Source: Cyanobacteriota bacterium (lineage in GTDB: Bacteria > Cyanobacteriota > Cyanobacteriia > Leptolyngbyales > Leptolyngbyaceae). Taken from it: DNA of 6,183 nucleotides. The notes beneath the pieces were generated by a model. That model had not been told where the DNA came from, did not search any database, and was given only the letters and a program-made list of their open reading frames with translations. The stretch lies in NCBI GenBank assembly GCA_027482985.1, contig JAIXVO010000492.1, positions 1 to 6,183 of the forward strand. Reading direction: 5' to 3'. Numbering within the stretch: position 1 is the stretch's first letter; every line of letters begins with the position of its first letter. The position numbers were made by a program, and so were the translations under genes. Shown here one piece after another: positions 1-5,351 of this stretch.

Positions 1-25
1 AAACGGTAAGCTGGGAGTAACTCAT
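1..25 (-). CDS. Start of an unidentified gene (5' fragment)
   Basis: The first eight codons of a minus-strand gene read MSYSQLTV before the window ends. The ATG at 25-23 is preceded by AAAGGA (38-33) with a 7-nt spacer, the clearest Shine-Dalgarno sequence in this part of the window, which supports a genuine start. Several cyanobacterial hypothetical proteins begin with a similar MSYS segment, but eight residues cannot identify a family. It lies downstream of the membrane protein ending at 89 on the same strand, so the two could be co-transcribed. Confidence 0.5.
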
Positions 26-88
26 GGGGATGTCCTTTTGTTGTGGTAAACATCAGACTATCCCTATGAGTCCCTCTAGGGGAAGCTT

Positions 89-637
89 CTAGGTGATGCA
101 CTTCAGATTTGAATTGGCGAAGTTACTACTATTCTGATGATGTACTAGATCTAGAATAACAATATGACCCTTTAAAGGTAGATCAAGGCTATACCGAGGA
201 GTTACTTCAAATCCTCTAGAAAGAAGAAGCCCATAAGCCTCTGGCAAACCTTCCTTTGGATTTGGCATATAGTAATCTATTTTTGTCTGTTCGATAATAG
301 CTTCACGTTCTAAAAGTTGCTCAAGAAACTGTGTTCGACGGCGAATGGCAAAAGCTACTTCTTCATGAACTCGACGTTCAACTATTTGATCAATCGTCTC
401 AATTGCTTGCTCCACACGCACGTTTGCTCTTTTTGCAATTTCATCAATTCTTTCTTGAGTGCGCCGTCCCACCTGATTGAGAAATATAGGTATAGCAATA
501 GCGAGAATAGCTGCTAATACACTAACAGCAGTCATTAGTACACCGATAGCTGTAACAAAAATATTAAAGCTACTAACCAGGCGTTCGTCAGGTGATTGTG
601 CTGTTTGAGCAATAAAAGTAAAAGTCAAGTTCAACAT
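89..637 (-). CDS. Membrane-anchored coiled-coil hypothetical protein, C-terminus probably truncated
   Basis: I do not recognise a named family. From the ATG at 637 the product has 182 residues. A hydrophobic N-terminus (about 1-12) is followed by a strong membrane segment (about 25-53, rich in I, V, A and L). Next comes a charged helix with coiled-coil character (about 57-118, many E, R, I and Q). The C-terminus looks like the start of an alpha/beta domain: strand KIDYY (119-123), helix EAYGLLLSRGF (133-143), strand HIVILDLV (158-165). It stops after the second strand in a polar Asn/Ser-rich tail, so the domain looks incomplete. A GTG at 667 would add ten residues but overlaps the upstream Uma2 stub. 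Neither start has a clear Shine-Dalgarno. It begins 8 nt after the stub's stop, which implies shared transcription. A role as a membrane sensor or scaffold is inference only. Confidence 0.6.
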   Translation of the reverse strand: MLNLTFTFIAQTAQSPDERLVSSFNIFVTAIGVLMTAVSVLAAILAIAIPIFLNQVGRRTQERIDEIAKRANVRVEQAIETIDQIVERRVHEEVAFAIRRRTQFLEQLLEREAIIEQTKIDYYMPNPKEGLPEAYGLLLSRGFEVTPRYSLDLPLKGHIVILDLVHHQNSSNFANSNLKCIT

Positions 638-645
638 AAAAGCTA

Positions 646-828
646 TTATTCGAAAAACTGCTCGCACAACTCAGCGGTTGTATTGGTAGTTGACTTCTGA
701 TGTCCCCAATGGAGTGCTTTGGTCACAAGCAACTCTCCATCAATAATTTCGTAGCGATTACTAATGTCGGGAAGCAACTCTAAATCAGTCATTGTCCATC
801 GCACACGCGGATCAGCAGTTTGACTCAT
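646..828 (-). pseudogene. Truncated Uma2-family PD-(D/E)XK nuclease, N-terminal stub
   Basis: The 60-residue reading frame matches the N-terminus of Uma2 (DUF820) proteins: a DPRVRWTMTDLELLPD opening, then the hallmark RYEIIDGELLVT (residues 25-36) and HWGHQK (39-44). Family members usually run to about 190 residues and carry the D...ExK nuclease centre in the second half. Here the frame ends at FFE-stop, so that whole half is missing and the product cannot be a working nuclease. The start at 828 is favoured over one ten codons upstream because GAGG (839-836) sits at good spacing before it. The next gene begins 8 nt downstream, so the 3' part was probably removed when this neighbour was joined. 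A functional short protein is possible but unlikely. Confidence 0.7.
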
Positions 829-843
829 GATCTCACCTCTGGC

Positions 844-866
844 TGAGAATAATCTCATTGTATGAG
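844..866 (-). promoter_or_regulatory. Possible promoter with overlapping dyads upstream of the Uma2 stub
   Basis: On the minus strand TACAAT (862-857) resembles a -10 box, about 28 nt before the start at 828. No convincing -35 box lies 16-18 nt further upstream. The same stretch contains two short dyads that share one arm, TGAG-N6-CTCA (844-857) and CTCA-N5-TGAG (854-866). These could be operator half-sites or a small hairpin in the leader. This is a weak call based on pattern only. Confidence 0.25.
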
Positions 867-945
867 GAAAATAGAATAAAGACCCAGTGATTCTACTTCA
901 GTTATCCCGAGTTTGCGATATTTTCATAGCACTTCATTTACACTC

Positions 946-1710
946 TCATTCGCGATCTCCAAAACTTTGCAGCCACCCCAAATCATCATTCGATAATTTG
1001 GGAATGGGAGGCTGACTATAATCAATCGCCATCTCAAAGCGGGCGCGATCGTACACCTGATGCACCAATGGTTGAAGTGCCAGCAACGGTTCTGTTTCTC
1101 CGCCTCGCAGGGGAATGGGAAAGGCTGGAATCGGTTGGCGGAGACTGAACGCGTAGAGTTGGGCTTGAGGCCGTGTGGGGCTACGACTAATTAAAATGCG
1201 GTAGTCTGAGCGCACTTCTACCAACATGGGCATGGGTTCACCGCTTCGCAGTAAATCAATCTCGACCCAGTGAGTCGCGGAGCTTAAAGTCTGTTGGCGT
1301 TTTTGAAGGTAGGCATTGCGCCCTTCACCAGAACGTTTATTTTTGGGAGACAGCAGTTCAATGGTTGTAATGACCGTACCAGTGCCTCCTTCACGGATTT
1401 CTAAATACCGTTCTTGAACTTCCTGAAATGAGGGCAGTTCAACCGTCAGCGGTTCGGCAACGGCAGTTGTCAGCGGAGCAGCGGGGGTGGTCATCGGTTG
1501 AGCAGTCGTCACAGCAACATCAGGAATGCCGATCAGTAGACTTTCATCATCCTGACTCAGATAAACCCGCTTTTCGACCGCCACCCGATAATCGCGGCTT
1601 AAGAGATCATCGAGAGCATCCGCGATCGCCACAATCAGGCGACTATGAAACTCTGACCAGAGTTCAGGGTTCTCAAGATAGGGATTCATGCCAGGAAAGG
1701 GGGAAGGCAT
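946..1710 (-). CDS. DUF4058 family protein
   Basis: The 254-residue product is a full-length DUF4058 protein, a family frequent in cyanobacteria whose biochemical role is not established. The N-terminus MPSPFPGMNPYLENPELW (1-18) is the family signature. LLIGIPDVAV (58-67) precedes a Pro/Thr/Ala-rich linker (69-88). ERYLEIRE (100-107) and TTIELLSPKNKRSGEGR (115-131) are followed by HWVEIDLLRSG (147-157). The order of D64, E118 and K123/K125 resembles a PD-(D/E)XK nuclease fold, which would suit the Uma2 neighbour, but that is inference. No Shine-Dalgarno precedes the ATG at 1710. The family signature fixes this start. The leader contains heptamer repeats and a relic of another DUF4058 start. 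It is separated from the cas operon by 176 bp. Confidence 0.9.
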   Translation of the reverse strand: MPSPFPGMNPYLENPELWSEFHSRLIVAIADALDDLLSRDYRVAVEKRVYLSQDDESLLIGIPDVAVTTAQPMTTPAAPLTTAVAEPLTVELPSFQEVQERYLEIREGGTGTVITTIELLSPKNKRSGEGRNAYLQKRQQTLSSATHWVEIDLLRSGEPMPMLVEVRSDYRILISRSPTRPQAQLYAFSLRQPIPAFPIPLRGGETEPLLALQPLVHQVYDRARFEMAIDYSQPPIPKLSNDDLGWLQSFGDRE

Positions 1711-1798
1711 TGCAGAAGGTAATGGGTAATGGGTGATGGGTAATCGGTAATGGGGGATCGGGATTCATACCAGGAATGGGAGGAGGCATTGCAGAAGG
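1681..1798 (-). repeat. 39-bp direct repeat: DUF4058 gene start and a relic copy
   Basis: Positions 1681-1719 (the real start region of the DUF4058 gene) and 1760-1798 match at 35 of 39 bases, 79 bp apart. Read on the minus strand the upstream copy encodes MPPPIPGMNP, against MPSPFPGMNP in the intact gene, each preceded by CCTTCTGCA. From its ATG (1789) the relic frame is out of phase with the intact gene and stops after 38 codons, inside the gene's start region. The differences (Ser to Pro, Phe to Ile, one silent) fit a remnant of a paralogue better than a fresh duplication. Confidence 0.8.
1719..1757. repeat. Degenerate heptamer tandem repeat (TAATGGG type)
   Basis: About five tandem copies of a 7-bp unit, TAATGGG with variants TGATGGG and TAATCGG, lie between the two copies of the DUF4058 start. 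Such short tandemly repeated repetitive sequences are well known in filamentous cyanobacteria. They would be transcribed as a pyrimidine-rich leader of the DUF4058 mRNA. Confidence 0.75.
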
Positions 1799-1866
1799 GC
1801 AACTCGCCTCTCCCATCATAGTAATCAATGAATAGGTAACGGCTGAGGCGGATAGGGGTTATTCTT

Positions 1867-1888
1867 CATCCGTTGCCCATCCGTTGCT
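1867..1888. repeat. Tandem 11-mer overlapping the end of the RelE-like gene
   Basis: CATCCGTTGCC (1867-1877) is repeated as CATCCGTTGCT (1878-1888) and runs into the stop codon at 1887-1889. The complement, GGCAACGGATG, is the unit of the G-rich arrays at 4318-4409 and 5841-5922, so this is a third, smaller copy in the opposite orientation. Confidence 0.65.
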
Positions 1889-2360
1889 AACCTTTTATCT
1901 GCTTTTTGTTTCGTGCCACGGCGTTGTAAGCTTCATGGGAGAGTACCTGGAGCGGCACGATACGATCGCAGTACCAGCGACAGAGTAAGCGATAGCGGTA
2001 GCCGACGGGAATCCGCAGCAAGGTGCGATCGAAACTGAATCGTCTGCCCTGCAATTGGGCGGGAGACACTCCTTGCTCAAGGGCGGCGAGAATTTGGCGA
2101 GTTTTGAGGACAATTGGTTTGGGGAGATGCGTGAGGTCAATCGGGTCGGCGGCAAAGCGTTGCTGCCACTGTTGTTTTGCCTCACGCGGGCTGACGGCTT
2201 GCCAAACTCGCTGGGTTGGTTGCTGGGATGCTGATTGTGTGGGCGGCGGGGATTGGATGTGATCAATCTGCACAACTCCCGCTATGCGATCGCGGAACGA
2301 TTTACCTCCTTGATTGTCAGAATTGGATGGGTGAGGGCGCTGACGGTGGCGTCGAACCAT
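1887..2360 (-). CDS. Hypothetical protein with RelE/ParE-like C-terminus, last gene of the cas operon
   Basis: The 157-residue protein is not recognised with certainty. The first 50 residues are basic and disordered-looking (many R, H, P, S and Q). The C-terminal part has helices around 57-70 and 82-95, then QGRRFSFDRTLLRIPVG (104-120), YRYRLL (121-126) and PLQVLSHEAYNAVARNKK (136-153). A basic strand, the RIPVGYRYRLL strand pair and a closing strand with SHE-YN resemble RelE/ParE-type toxins and related small folds. That is inference from pattern. The start at 2360 is well supported: GAAGGAG (2372-2366) lies 5 nt upstream and overlaps the stop codon of the preceding gene, so the two are probably translationally coupled. 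Its position makes it a candidate accessory factor of the CRISPR adaptation module. No antitoxin-like partner is evident unless the four-helix protein serves as one. Confidence 0.65.
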   Translation of the reverse strand: MVRRHRQRPHPSNSDNQGGKSFRDRIAGVVQIDHIQSPPPTQSASQQPTQRVWQAVSPREAKQQWQQRFAADPIDLTHLPKPIVLKTRQILAALEQGVSPAQLQGRRFSFDRTLLRIPVGYRYRLLCRWYCDRIVPLQVLSHEAYNAVARNKKQIKG

Positions 2361-2370
2361 GTTTGCTCCT

Positions 2371-2769
2371 TCAGGATTCAACATTGAGGGTGAGCACCCA
2401 TGCGGCGGAGTGCTCAATTAACCGTGATAAGTCCGCTAACACCTGGCGATAGTCGTGATGTAGTTCCTGCCCTTTCTGGGCATCTAGGTAGCTGCATAGA
2501 ACGGCAAATTCTAACCAAACCTGGGCGGTTGCCGCCTCCACTTCGGCTTGGTTTAATTTAGCGATGAACCCGGCCTGATAGCGGCGCTTTAACCAGGCTT
2601 GAGCAATATAGACGCAAACCAGCCGAGTCGCGCGAATCAGGGGCAGCGTCAACTGGTCACGTTCTTCTGATGGTAATGCCTGCGCCAGTTCAAACACTTG
2701 CATCGCGATATCCAAGGCAGATTGATACACCCGCAGTTCACGGTAGTTAATGATGAATTGCTGATTCAT
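2371..2769 (-). CDS. Four-helix bundle protein (23S rRNA intervening-sequence protein family)
   Basis: The 132-residue product matches the four helix bundle family first seen encoded in 23S rRNA intervening sequences. YRELRVYQSALDIAMQVFEL (9-28) is helix 1, IRATRLVCVYIAQAWLKRRY (45-64) corresponds to the family segment around N-I-A-E-A-W, AGFIAKLNQAEVEAATAQVW (66-85) is helix 3 and the C-terminal helix covers about 102-125. The usual Asn and Glu of NIAEAW are Tyr and Gln here (YIAQAW), so this is a divergent member. Family function is unknown; the related Avd proteins of diversity-generating retroelements bind nucleic acid and reverse transcriptase, but none is present here. The ATG at 2769 gives a family-like N-terminus. 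An ATG at 2823 would overlap cas2 by 23 bp and neither start has a good ribosome site. The gene sits between cas2 and the RelE-like gene and is likely co-transcribed with both. Confidence 0.8.
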   Translation of the reverse strand: MNQQFIINYRELRVYQSALDIAMQVFELAQALPSEERDQLTLPLIRATRLVCVYIAQAWLKRRYQAGFIAKLNQAEVEAATAQVWLEFAVLCSYLDAQKGQELHHDYRQVLADLSRLIEHSAAWVLTLNVES

Positions 2770-2800
2770 GATGTGGCGATTGGAGGGGTAAGTGGAGGTT

Positions 2801-3085
2801 TTAGACAATGAAGACTGGATCATCGACTTGGCGCTCTGGTTGAACGCCGAGAATCCGAACTAATTTGCGATGGCGAGGAGACAGTGGATAAAAGCGAATT
2901 TGATCTTCATTGGGATTGAAAAATCGCTTGTGCTCCAGACGTTTTTGTAAGGAGTCGTACTGGTCGGTTGTGAGCATGCACTCAAAAACTGATTTCTGCA
3001 CTCGCAAACCATACGCTTCGAGGAGCCGCGAAACGCGATCGCGGCGGCGATCGTGCACTACGTCGTAGCAAATGAGATAAAGCAT
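2801..3085 (-). CDS. cas2: CRISPR-associated Cas2
   Basis: The 94-residue product is a normal-length Cas2, the dimeric bridge that holds two Cas1 dimers during CRISPR spacer acquisition and, in some cases, a metal-dependent nuclease. The ferredoxin-like fold is apparent: strand 1 LYLICYDVVHD (2-12) with the conserved Asp8 at its end, RRRDRVSRLLEAYG (13-26) helix, QKSVFECML (30-38) strand, a helix at 41-53 and strand QIRFYPLS (62-69). The sequence shows no sign of decay. The ATG at 3085 has no Shine-Dalgarno. It follows a roughly 43-nt pyrimidine-rich leader. Cas1 lies 90 bp upstream on the same strand with a hairpin between, so cas2 may be partly controlled separately from cas1. The subtype cannot be assigned because no effector genes are present. 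Confidence 0.95.
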   Translation of the reverse strand: MLYLICYDVVHDRRRDRVSRLLEAYGLRVQKSVFECMLTTDQYDSLQKRLEHKRFFNPNEDQIRFYPLSPRHRKLVRILGVQPERQVDDPVFIV

Positions 3086-3128
3086 GGAAAAAAGAGAAAC
3101 AAGAGAAGAGGAACAAAAGAAGAGGAAC
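3086..3128 (-). promoter_or_regulatory. Polypyrimidine leader immediately before cas2
   Basis: On the cas2 strand the 43 nt directly before the ATG are almost all C and T, with only three G and no A. A 14-bp unit is partly repeated: on the plus strand GAAGAGGAAC occurs at 3105-3114 and 3119-3128, separated by AAAA. There is no purine-rich ribosome site, so initiation must use another route, perhaps an S1-type contact with a pyrimidine tract. The sequence pattern is plain; the mechanism is inference. Confidence 0.4.
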
Positions 3129-3133
3129 GCATA

Positions 3134-3161
3134 GGGCAGCGTGGGATTAACCCGGCTGCCC
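3134..3161 (-). terminator. Hairpin between cas1 and cas2, possible attenuator
   Basis: GGGCAGC (3161-3155 on the minus strand) pairs perfectly with GCTGCCC (3140-3134), a 7-bp GC-rich stem. Inside it GGG-TTAAT-CCC can extend the pairing across a small asymmetric bulge. It begins 14 nt after the cas1 stop codon. It is not followed by an immediate U-run but by a C/T-rich tract, so it could be a weak terminator, an RNA-stabilising element or a processing site. Confidence 0.45.
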
Positions 3162-3175
3162 TCGGTCTACTGCAT

Positions 3176-4159
3176 TTATTCCTTGAGCAGCATGGGACGG
3201 TAGTGGCTTTGTTCATCCAGCAGGCAAGCGATGTATTCCTGGGCTTGAATTTCTAAGCACTGCTGGTAACTGGCGGCACCGATGTAAAGATGATGGATCT
3301 GGGTGGCAAGTTTTTCATCCCAGTGTTGGATGAAGAGTTCTAAGGCGGTGGGACGCAGAAAGATGCCCTGGTCAAACCAGATGAAGTCGTCTGGAAGAAT
3401 CAGGTTGTCCGTGAGCAGATGCATCACGATCGCGTCTACAATTTGCACCTCAAATTCGATGAGGAAGTTGCAGACAAGGGGTGGGCGAGACATCGCATCC
3501 AGATGCAAGTTGCCAATGTCGAGATCGAGTCCCAGCGATTGCAAAATGATTTGCATCCGTTGGCTTAAGAGCGCTGTCCCTAAGTTGGTCAACCGACTAA
3601 TGGGATTGATGCCGAGGGTTTGAGCGTGAAAGGGGGTTGGGAGTAACCGACTCAAGGCAGCGCGGTAGAAGGAGGTGGCTGAGTCGGCATAATTTTGCAG
3701 GTCGGCAAGCGAGGGAACCATCGGTAAATCATCCTGCAACCGTTGCAGCAGATTGAGCACTTGCTGCACTTTTGCTGGCCGGGGTTCATCGCTCAGTTGC
3801 CGCAGGAGCACTTGCGAATTGTGTAACTTGGCGCGAACCAGACTCTCTGCTGTGCTACGGACAAAGTCATCATCCTGCGATCGCTGCATCTGCATATTCA
3901 GATACTTGGGCACTTCAAATTGCACCGGATTGAGATACTCAATACAGTTGCCATTAGGGTCGAAGTAGACAACCGGAATGTGAAGTGATAATGCCAGGTT
4001 GATGGCTTTGCGGGACCAGGGCTGTTGGCCCAAAATCACCATTTGACTCACGCGATTGAGCGGCACTGCGAAGCAAAATCGTTCCTGTTGAAAGACTTGC
4101 AGTTGACGAGCCTGAATTTTGAGTTCGGTGTGGGGTTGATCCACGTAAATGGTTGTCAT
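3176..4159 (-). CDS. cas1: CRISPR-associated Cas1, divergent, with degenerate active site
   Basis: Cas1 is the metal-dependent integrase that inserts spacers into CRISPR arrays together with Cas2. The 327-residue product has the family architecture: an N-terminal beta domain beginning MTTIYVDQPHTEL (1-13), with VSQMVILG (37-44) and the loop HIPVVYFDPNG (60-70), then the alpha-helical catalytic domain. The catalytic landmarks are recognisable but altered. In NYADSATSFYRAALSRLL (156-173) the first metal ligand Glu is Ala158. In IGNLHLDAMSRPPL (215-228) His219 is kept. In CNFLIEFEVQIVD (230-242), equivalent to the usual LDLMEEFRPLIVD, the Asp is Asn231 and the Glu is Ile234. The frame is otherwise intact at normal length. 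The ATG at 4159 is chosen because Cas1 proteins typically begin M-T-x-hydrophobic-Y-V and GGTGA lies upstream; an ATG at 4174 would add five residues. Cas2 follows 90 bp downstream. No array or effector is in view. Confidence 0.93.
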   Translation of the reverse strand: MTTIYVDQPHTELKIQARQLQVFQQERFCFAVPLNRVSQMVILGQQPWSRKAINLALSLHIPVVYFDPNGNCIEYLNPVQFEVPKYLNMQMQRSQDDDFVRSTAESLVRAKLHNSQVLLRQLSDEPRPAKVQQVLNLLQRLQDDLPMVPSLADLQNYADSATSFYRAALSRLLPTPFHAQTLGINPISRLTNLGTALLSQRMQIILQSLGLDLDIGNLHLDAMSRPPLVCNFLIEFEVQIVDAIVMHLLTDNLILPDDFIWFDQGIFLRPTALELFIQHWDEKLATQIHHLYIGAASYQQCLEIQAQEYIACLLDEQSHYRPMLLKE

Positions 4160-4317
4160 AGGGGGAATCACCATGAGCGATGGAAAGGAACACTCCTTGC
4201 ATACAGAACTTGGGTGGGTTCAGCAGTGTTGATTTCCTGGACTTCTCTATGCTCTCAGGCGGGTATTTGAGTTTGAGTTTGAGTCGTGACTTGTGCCGTA
4301 TGAGTTGGTGTATGACT

Positions 4318-4409
4318 TGGGCAACGGATGAAGGGGGAGGGGCAACGGTGGGTAACGGATGATGGGGGAGGGTGGGCAACGGATGATGGGGGAGGGGCGA
4401 GGGATGAAA
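4318..4409. repeat. G-rich degenerate tandem repeat (GGCAACGGATGATGGGGGAGG type)
   Basis: Four degenerate units follow one another: GGGCAACGGATGA followed by a G-run, a variant GGTAACGGATGATGGGGG, and another GGGCAACGGATGATGGGGG. All are separated by short G-rich linkers. The plus strand is nearly free of C apart from the CAAC core. The same core recurs at 1867-1888 and 5841-5922, so this is a dispersed intergenic repeat family. Confidence 0.75.
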
Positions 4410-4412
4410 AAT

Positions 4413-4432
4413 GGGTAGGGCGGGTGGGTGGG
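4413..4432 (+). promoter_or_regulatory. Strong G-quadruplex-forming motif upstream of mntA
   Basis: Five runs of three G lie within 20 bp, at 4413-4415, 4418-4420, 4422-4424, 4426-4428 and 4430-4432, separated by loops of 2, 1, 1 and 1 nt. Short loops of this kind give the most stable parallel quadruplexes. It lies on the non-template strand for mntA-hepT, about 75 bp before the chosen mntA start. It would be in the leader RNA only if transcription starts upstream of it. Confidence 0.55.
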
Positions 4433-4506
4433 AAGTTCGTAGAATGAAGGGGGGGATGATAAGACGTGATTTGGCGTTGGGTATGGTGAGCGGGTCTTTT
4501 GAGGCG

Positions 4507-4845
4507 ATGCAGCGGTATATTCATACGGCTCGATCAAGTGAGCGGCGGCGGTGGGGAGCGCTGCAACAACGGCGATCGCGGGCACTTGAGGTGGCTAAAG
4601 GAGCAGCCGATTTGCTTAAAAGCCGATTTGCTGCAGAGCGGGTTGTGGTTTTTGGATCGGTACTGAGTCAAGGGTTTCACGAAAACTCGGATATTGACTT
4701 AGCGGTTTGGGGCTTACCTGAGCCAGCGTATTTTCAGGCAGTGGGTCAGCTCCTTGCGTTGAGTGATTTTGAGTTTGATTTGGTTGAAGTGCAGTATGCC
4801 CGTCCGGAGATTTTAGCCGCGATCGCGCAAGGACTGGAATTATGA
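4507..4845 (+). CDS. mntA: MntA-type nucleotidyltransferase antitoxin
   Basis: The 112-residue protein is a minimal nucleotidyltransferase of the MNT family, the antitoxin of HepT/MntA pairs. Characterised MntA proteins silence the toxin by transferring AMP from ATP to a Tyr beside its active site. The catalytic signature is complete: RVVVFGSVLSQG (45-56) holds the GS and the downstream Gly, SDIDLAVWG (61-69) gives metal ligands Asp62 and Asp64, and FDLVEVQY (90-97) supplies the third Asp91. Residues 1-43 form a charged helix with an ALEVAKGAADLLKSRF segment. The ATG at 4507 is chosen because upstream codons translate low-complexity G-rich sequence. ATG codons at 4456 (after a G-run resembling a ribosome site) and 4483 are alternatives. 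The stop overlaps the start of hepT by 4 nt, so the pair is translationally coupled. Confidence 0.88.
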   Translation: MQRYIHTARSSERRRWGALQQRRSRALEVAKGAADLLKSRFAAERVVVFGSVLSQGFHENSDIDLAVWGLPEPAYFQAVGQLLALSDFEFDLVEVQYARPEILAAIAQGLEL

Positions 4846-5321
4846 GCAAGTATAATGTCCTGATTGCCAGACTCAAGAAGGAGATGGCTAAAATTCAATC
4901 GGCGGTACAAGCAGCCGTGGCTCAAGCGGATAAGGCCCAAAAGACGGGAGATGGGGATTACTTGCTGGCAGCCGCATTGAGTGTGCAAAATTTCTATATG
5001 GGGGTAGAGCAAGCCTTTGAAGAAATTGCTAAGCAGATTGATGGGTCTTTGCCCGTTGGGGCCAGTTCTCACCGAGAATTGTTAGAACAAATGGCATTGA
5101 ATATTCCAGATATTCGCCCATCTGTGATTCAATCAGACACACTCACAAGATTGAATGAGTATCGAGGCTTTCGCCATGTTGTGATTCATCGCTACGGGTT
5201 TGAGTTGTATCCCGATCGCATTCGAGCGTTAGTTGAACAGCTACCCAACTGTAACGATGATTTAACCAGGGACATAACCGCTTTTTGTGAGTTTTTAACG
5301 CAACTGAGTCAAGCGTTGTAA
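4842..5321 (+). CDS. hepT: HEPN-domain RNase toxin HepT
   Basis: The 159-residue, mostly helical protein is a HEPN-domain toxin, a dimeric metal-independent RNase kept inactive by its MntA partner. The active-site motif R-x4-H-x-Y is intact within YRGFRHVVIHRYGF (107-120): Arg111, His116 and Tyr118, the last being the position AMPylated in characterised systems. Helix 1 spans about 4-33. The second helix, DYLLAAALSVQNFYMGVEQAFEE (39-61), is typical for the family. Residues 76-90 (SHRELLEQMALNIPD) lead into the catalytic helix. The ATG lies within the mntA stop (ATGA), a common arrangement that ties toxin synthesis to antitoxin synthesis. No inactivating change is seen, so an active pair is likely. 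It is transcribed toward the convergent GxxExxY gene, 21 bp away. Confidence 0.9.
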   Translation: MSKYNVLIARLKKEMAKIQSAVQAAVAQADKAQKTGDGDYLLAAALSVQNFYMGVEQAFEEIAKQIDGSLPVGASSHRELLEQMALNIPDIRPSVIQSDTLTRLNEYRGFRHVVIHRYGFELYPDRIRALVEQLPNCNDDLTRDITAFCEFLTQLSQAL

Positions 5322-5332
5322 CCAGACGGGCA

Positions 5333-5351
5333 CAGCCTTGAGTCAAGGTTG
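5333..5351. terminator. Inverted repeat at the convergent junction, possible bidirectional terminator
   Basis: CAGCCTTGA and TCAAGGTTG flank a single central G; eight of nine pairs are canonical and the ninth is a G-T mismatch. It lies 12 nt after the hepT stop and covers the stop codon of the opposing GxxExxY gene. No T-run follows on either side, so termination is plausible from position but not shown. Confidence 0.35.

Larger units (their letters stand above)
4160..4506. other. Divergent intergenic region between cas1 and mntA
   Basis: This 347-bp gap must hold promoters for both the cas operon (minus) and mntA-hepT (plus). I cannot point to a convincing -35/-10 pair for either. It contains a perfect triple hexamer TTTGAG (4266-4283), G-rich tandem repeats (4318-4409) and a G-quadruplex candidate (4413-4432). 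Apparent open frames here, Gly/Arg-rich on the plus strand and Pro/Ser/His-rich on the minus strand, follow from the base bias and are not taken as genes. Confidence 0.6.

Noticed and set aside
61..97. Terminator after the membrane protein gene
   Set aside because: Only CCCT-CT-AGGG and AAGCTT palindromes are present, too short to form a stable terminator, with no T-run.
2770..2823. Longer start for the four-helix protein inside cas2
   Set aside because: The added 18 residues do not match the family and the ATG at 2823 has no ribosome site. It remains possible because the start at 2769 also lacks one.
3303..3623. Plus-strand open frames antisense to cas1
   Set aside because: They are shadows of the cas1 coding frame with no recognisable motifs and no ribosome site.
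4247..4585. Pro/Ser/His-rich open frames on the minus strand opposite the mntA leader
   Set aside because: They are translations of C-rich low-complexity repeats, lack family features and overlap the well-supported mntA start.
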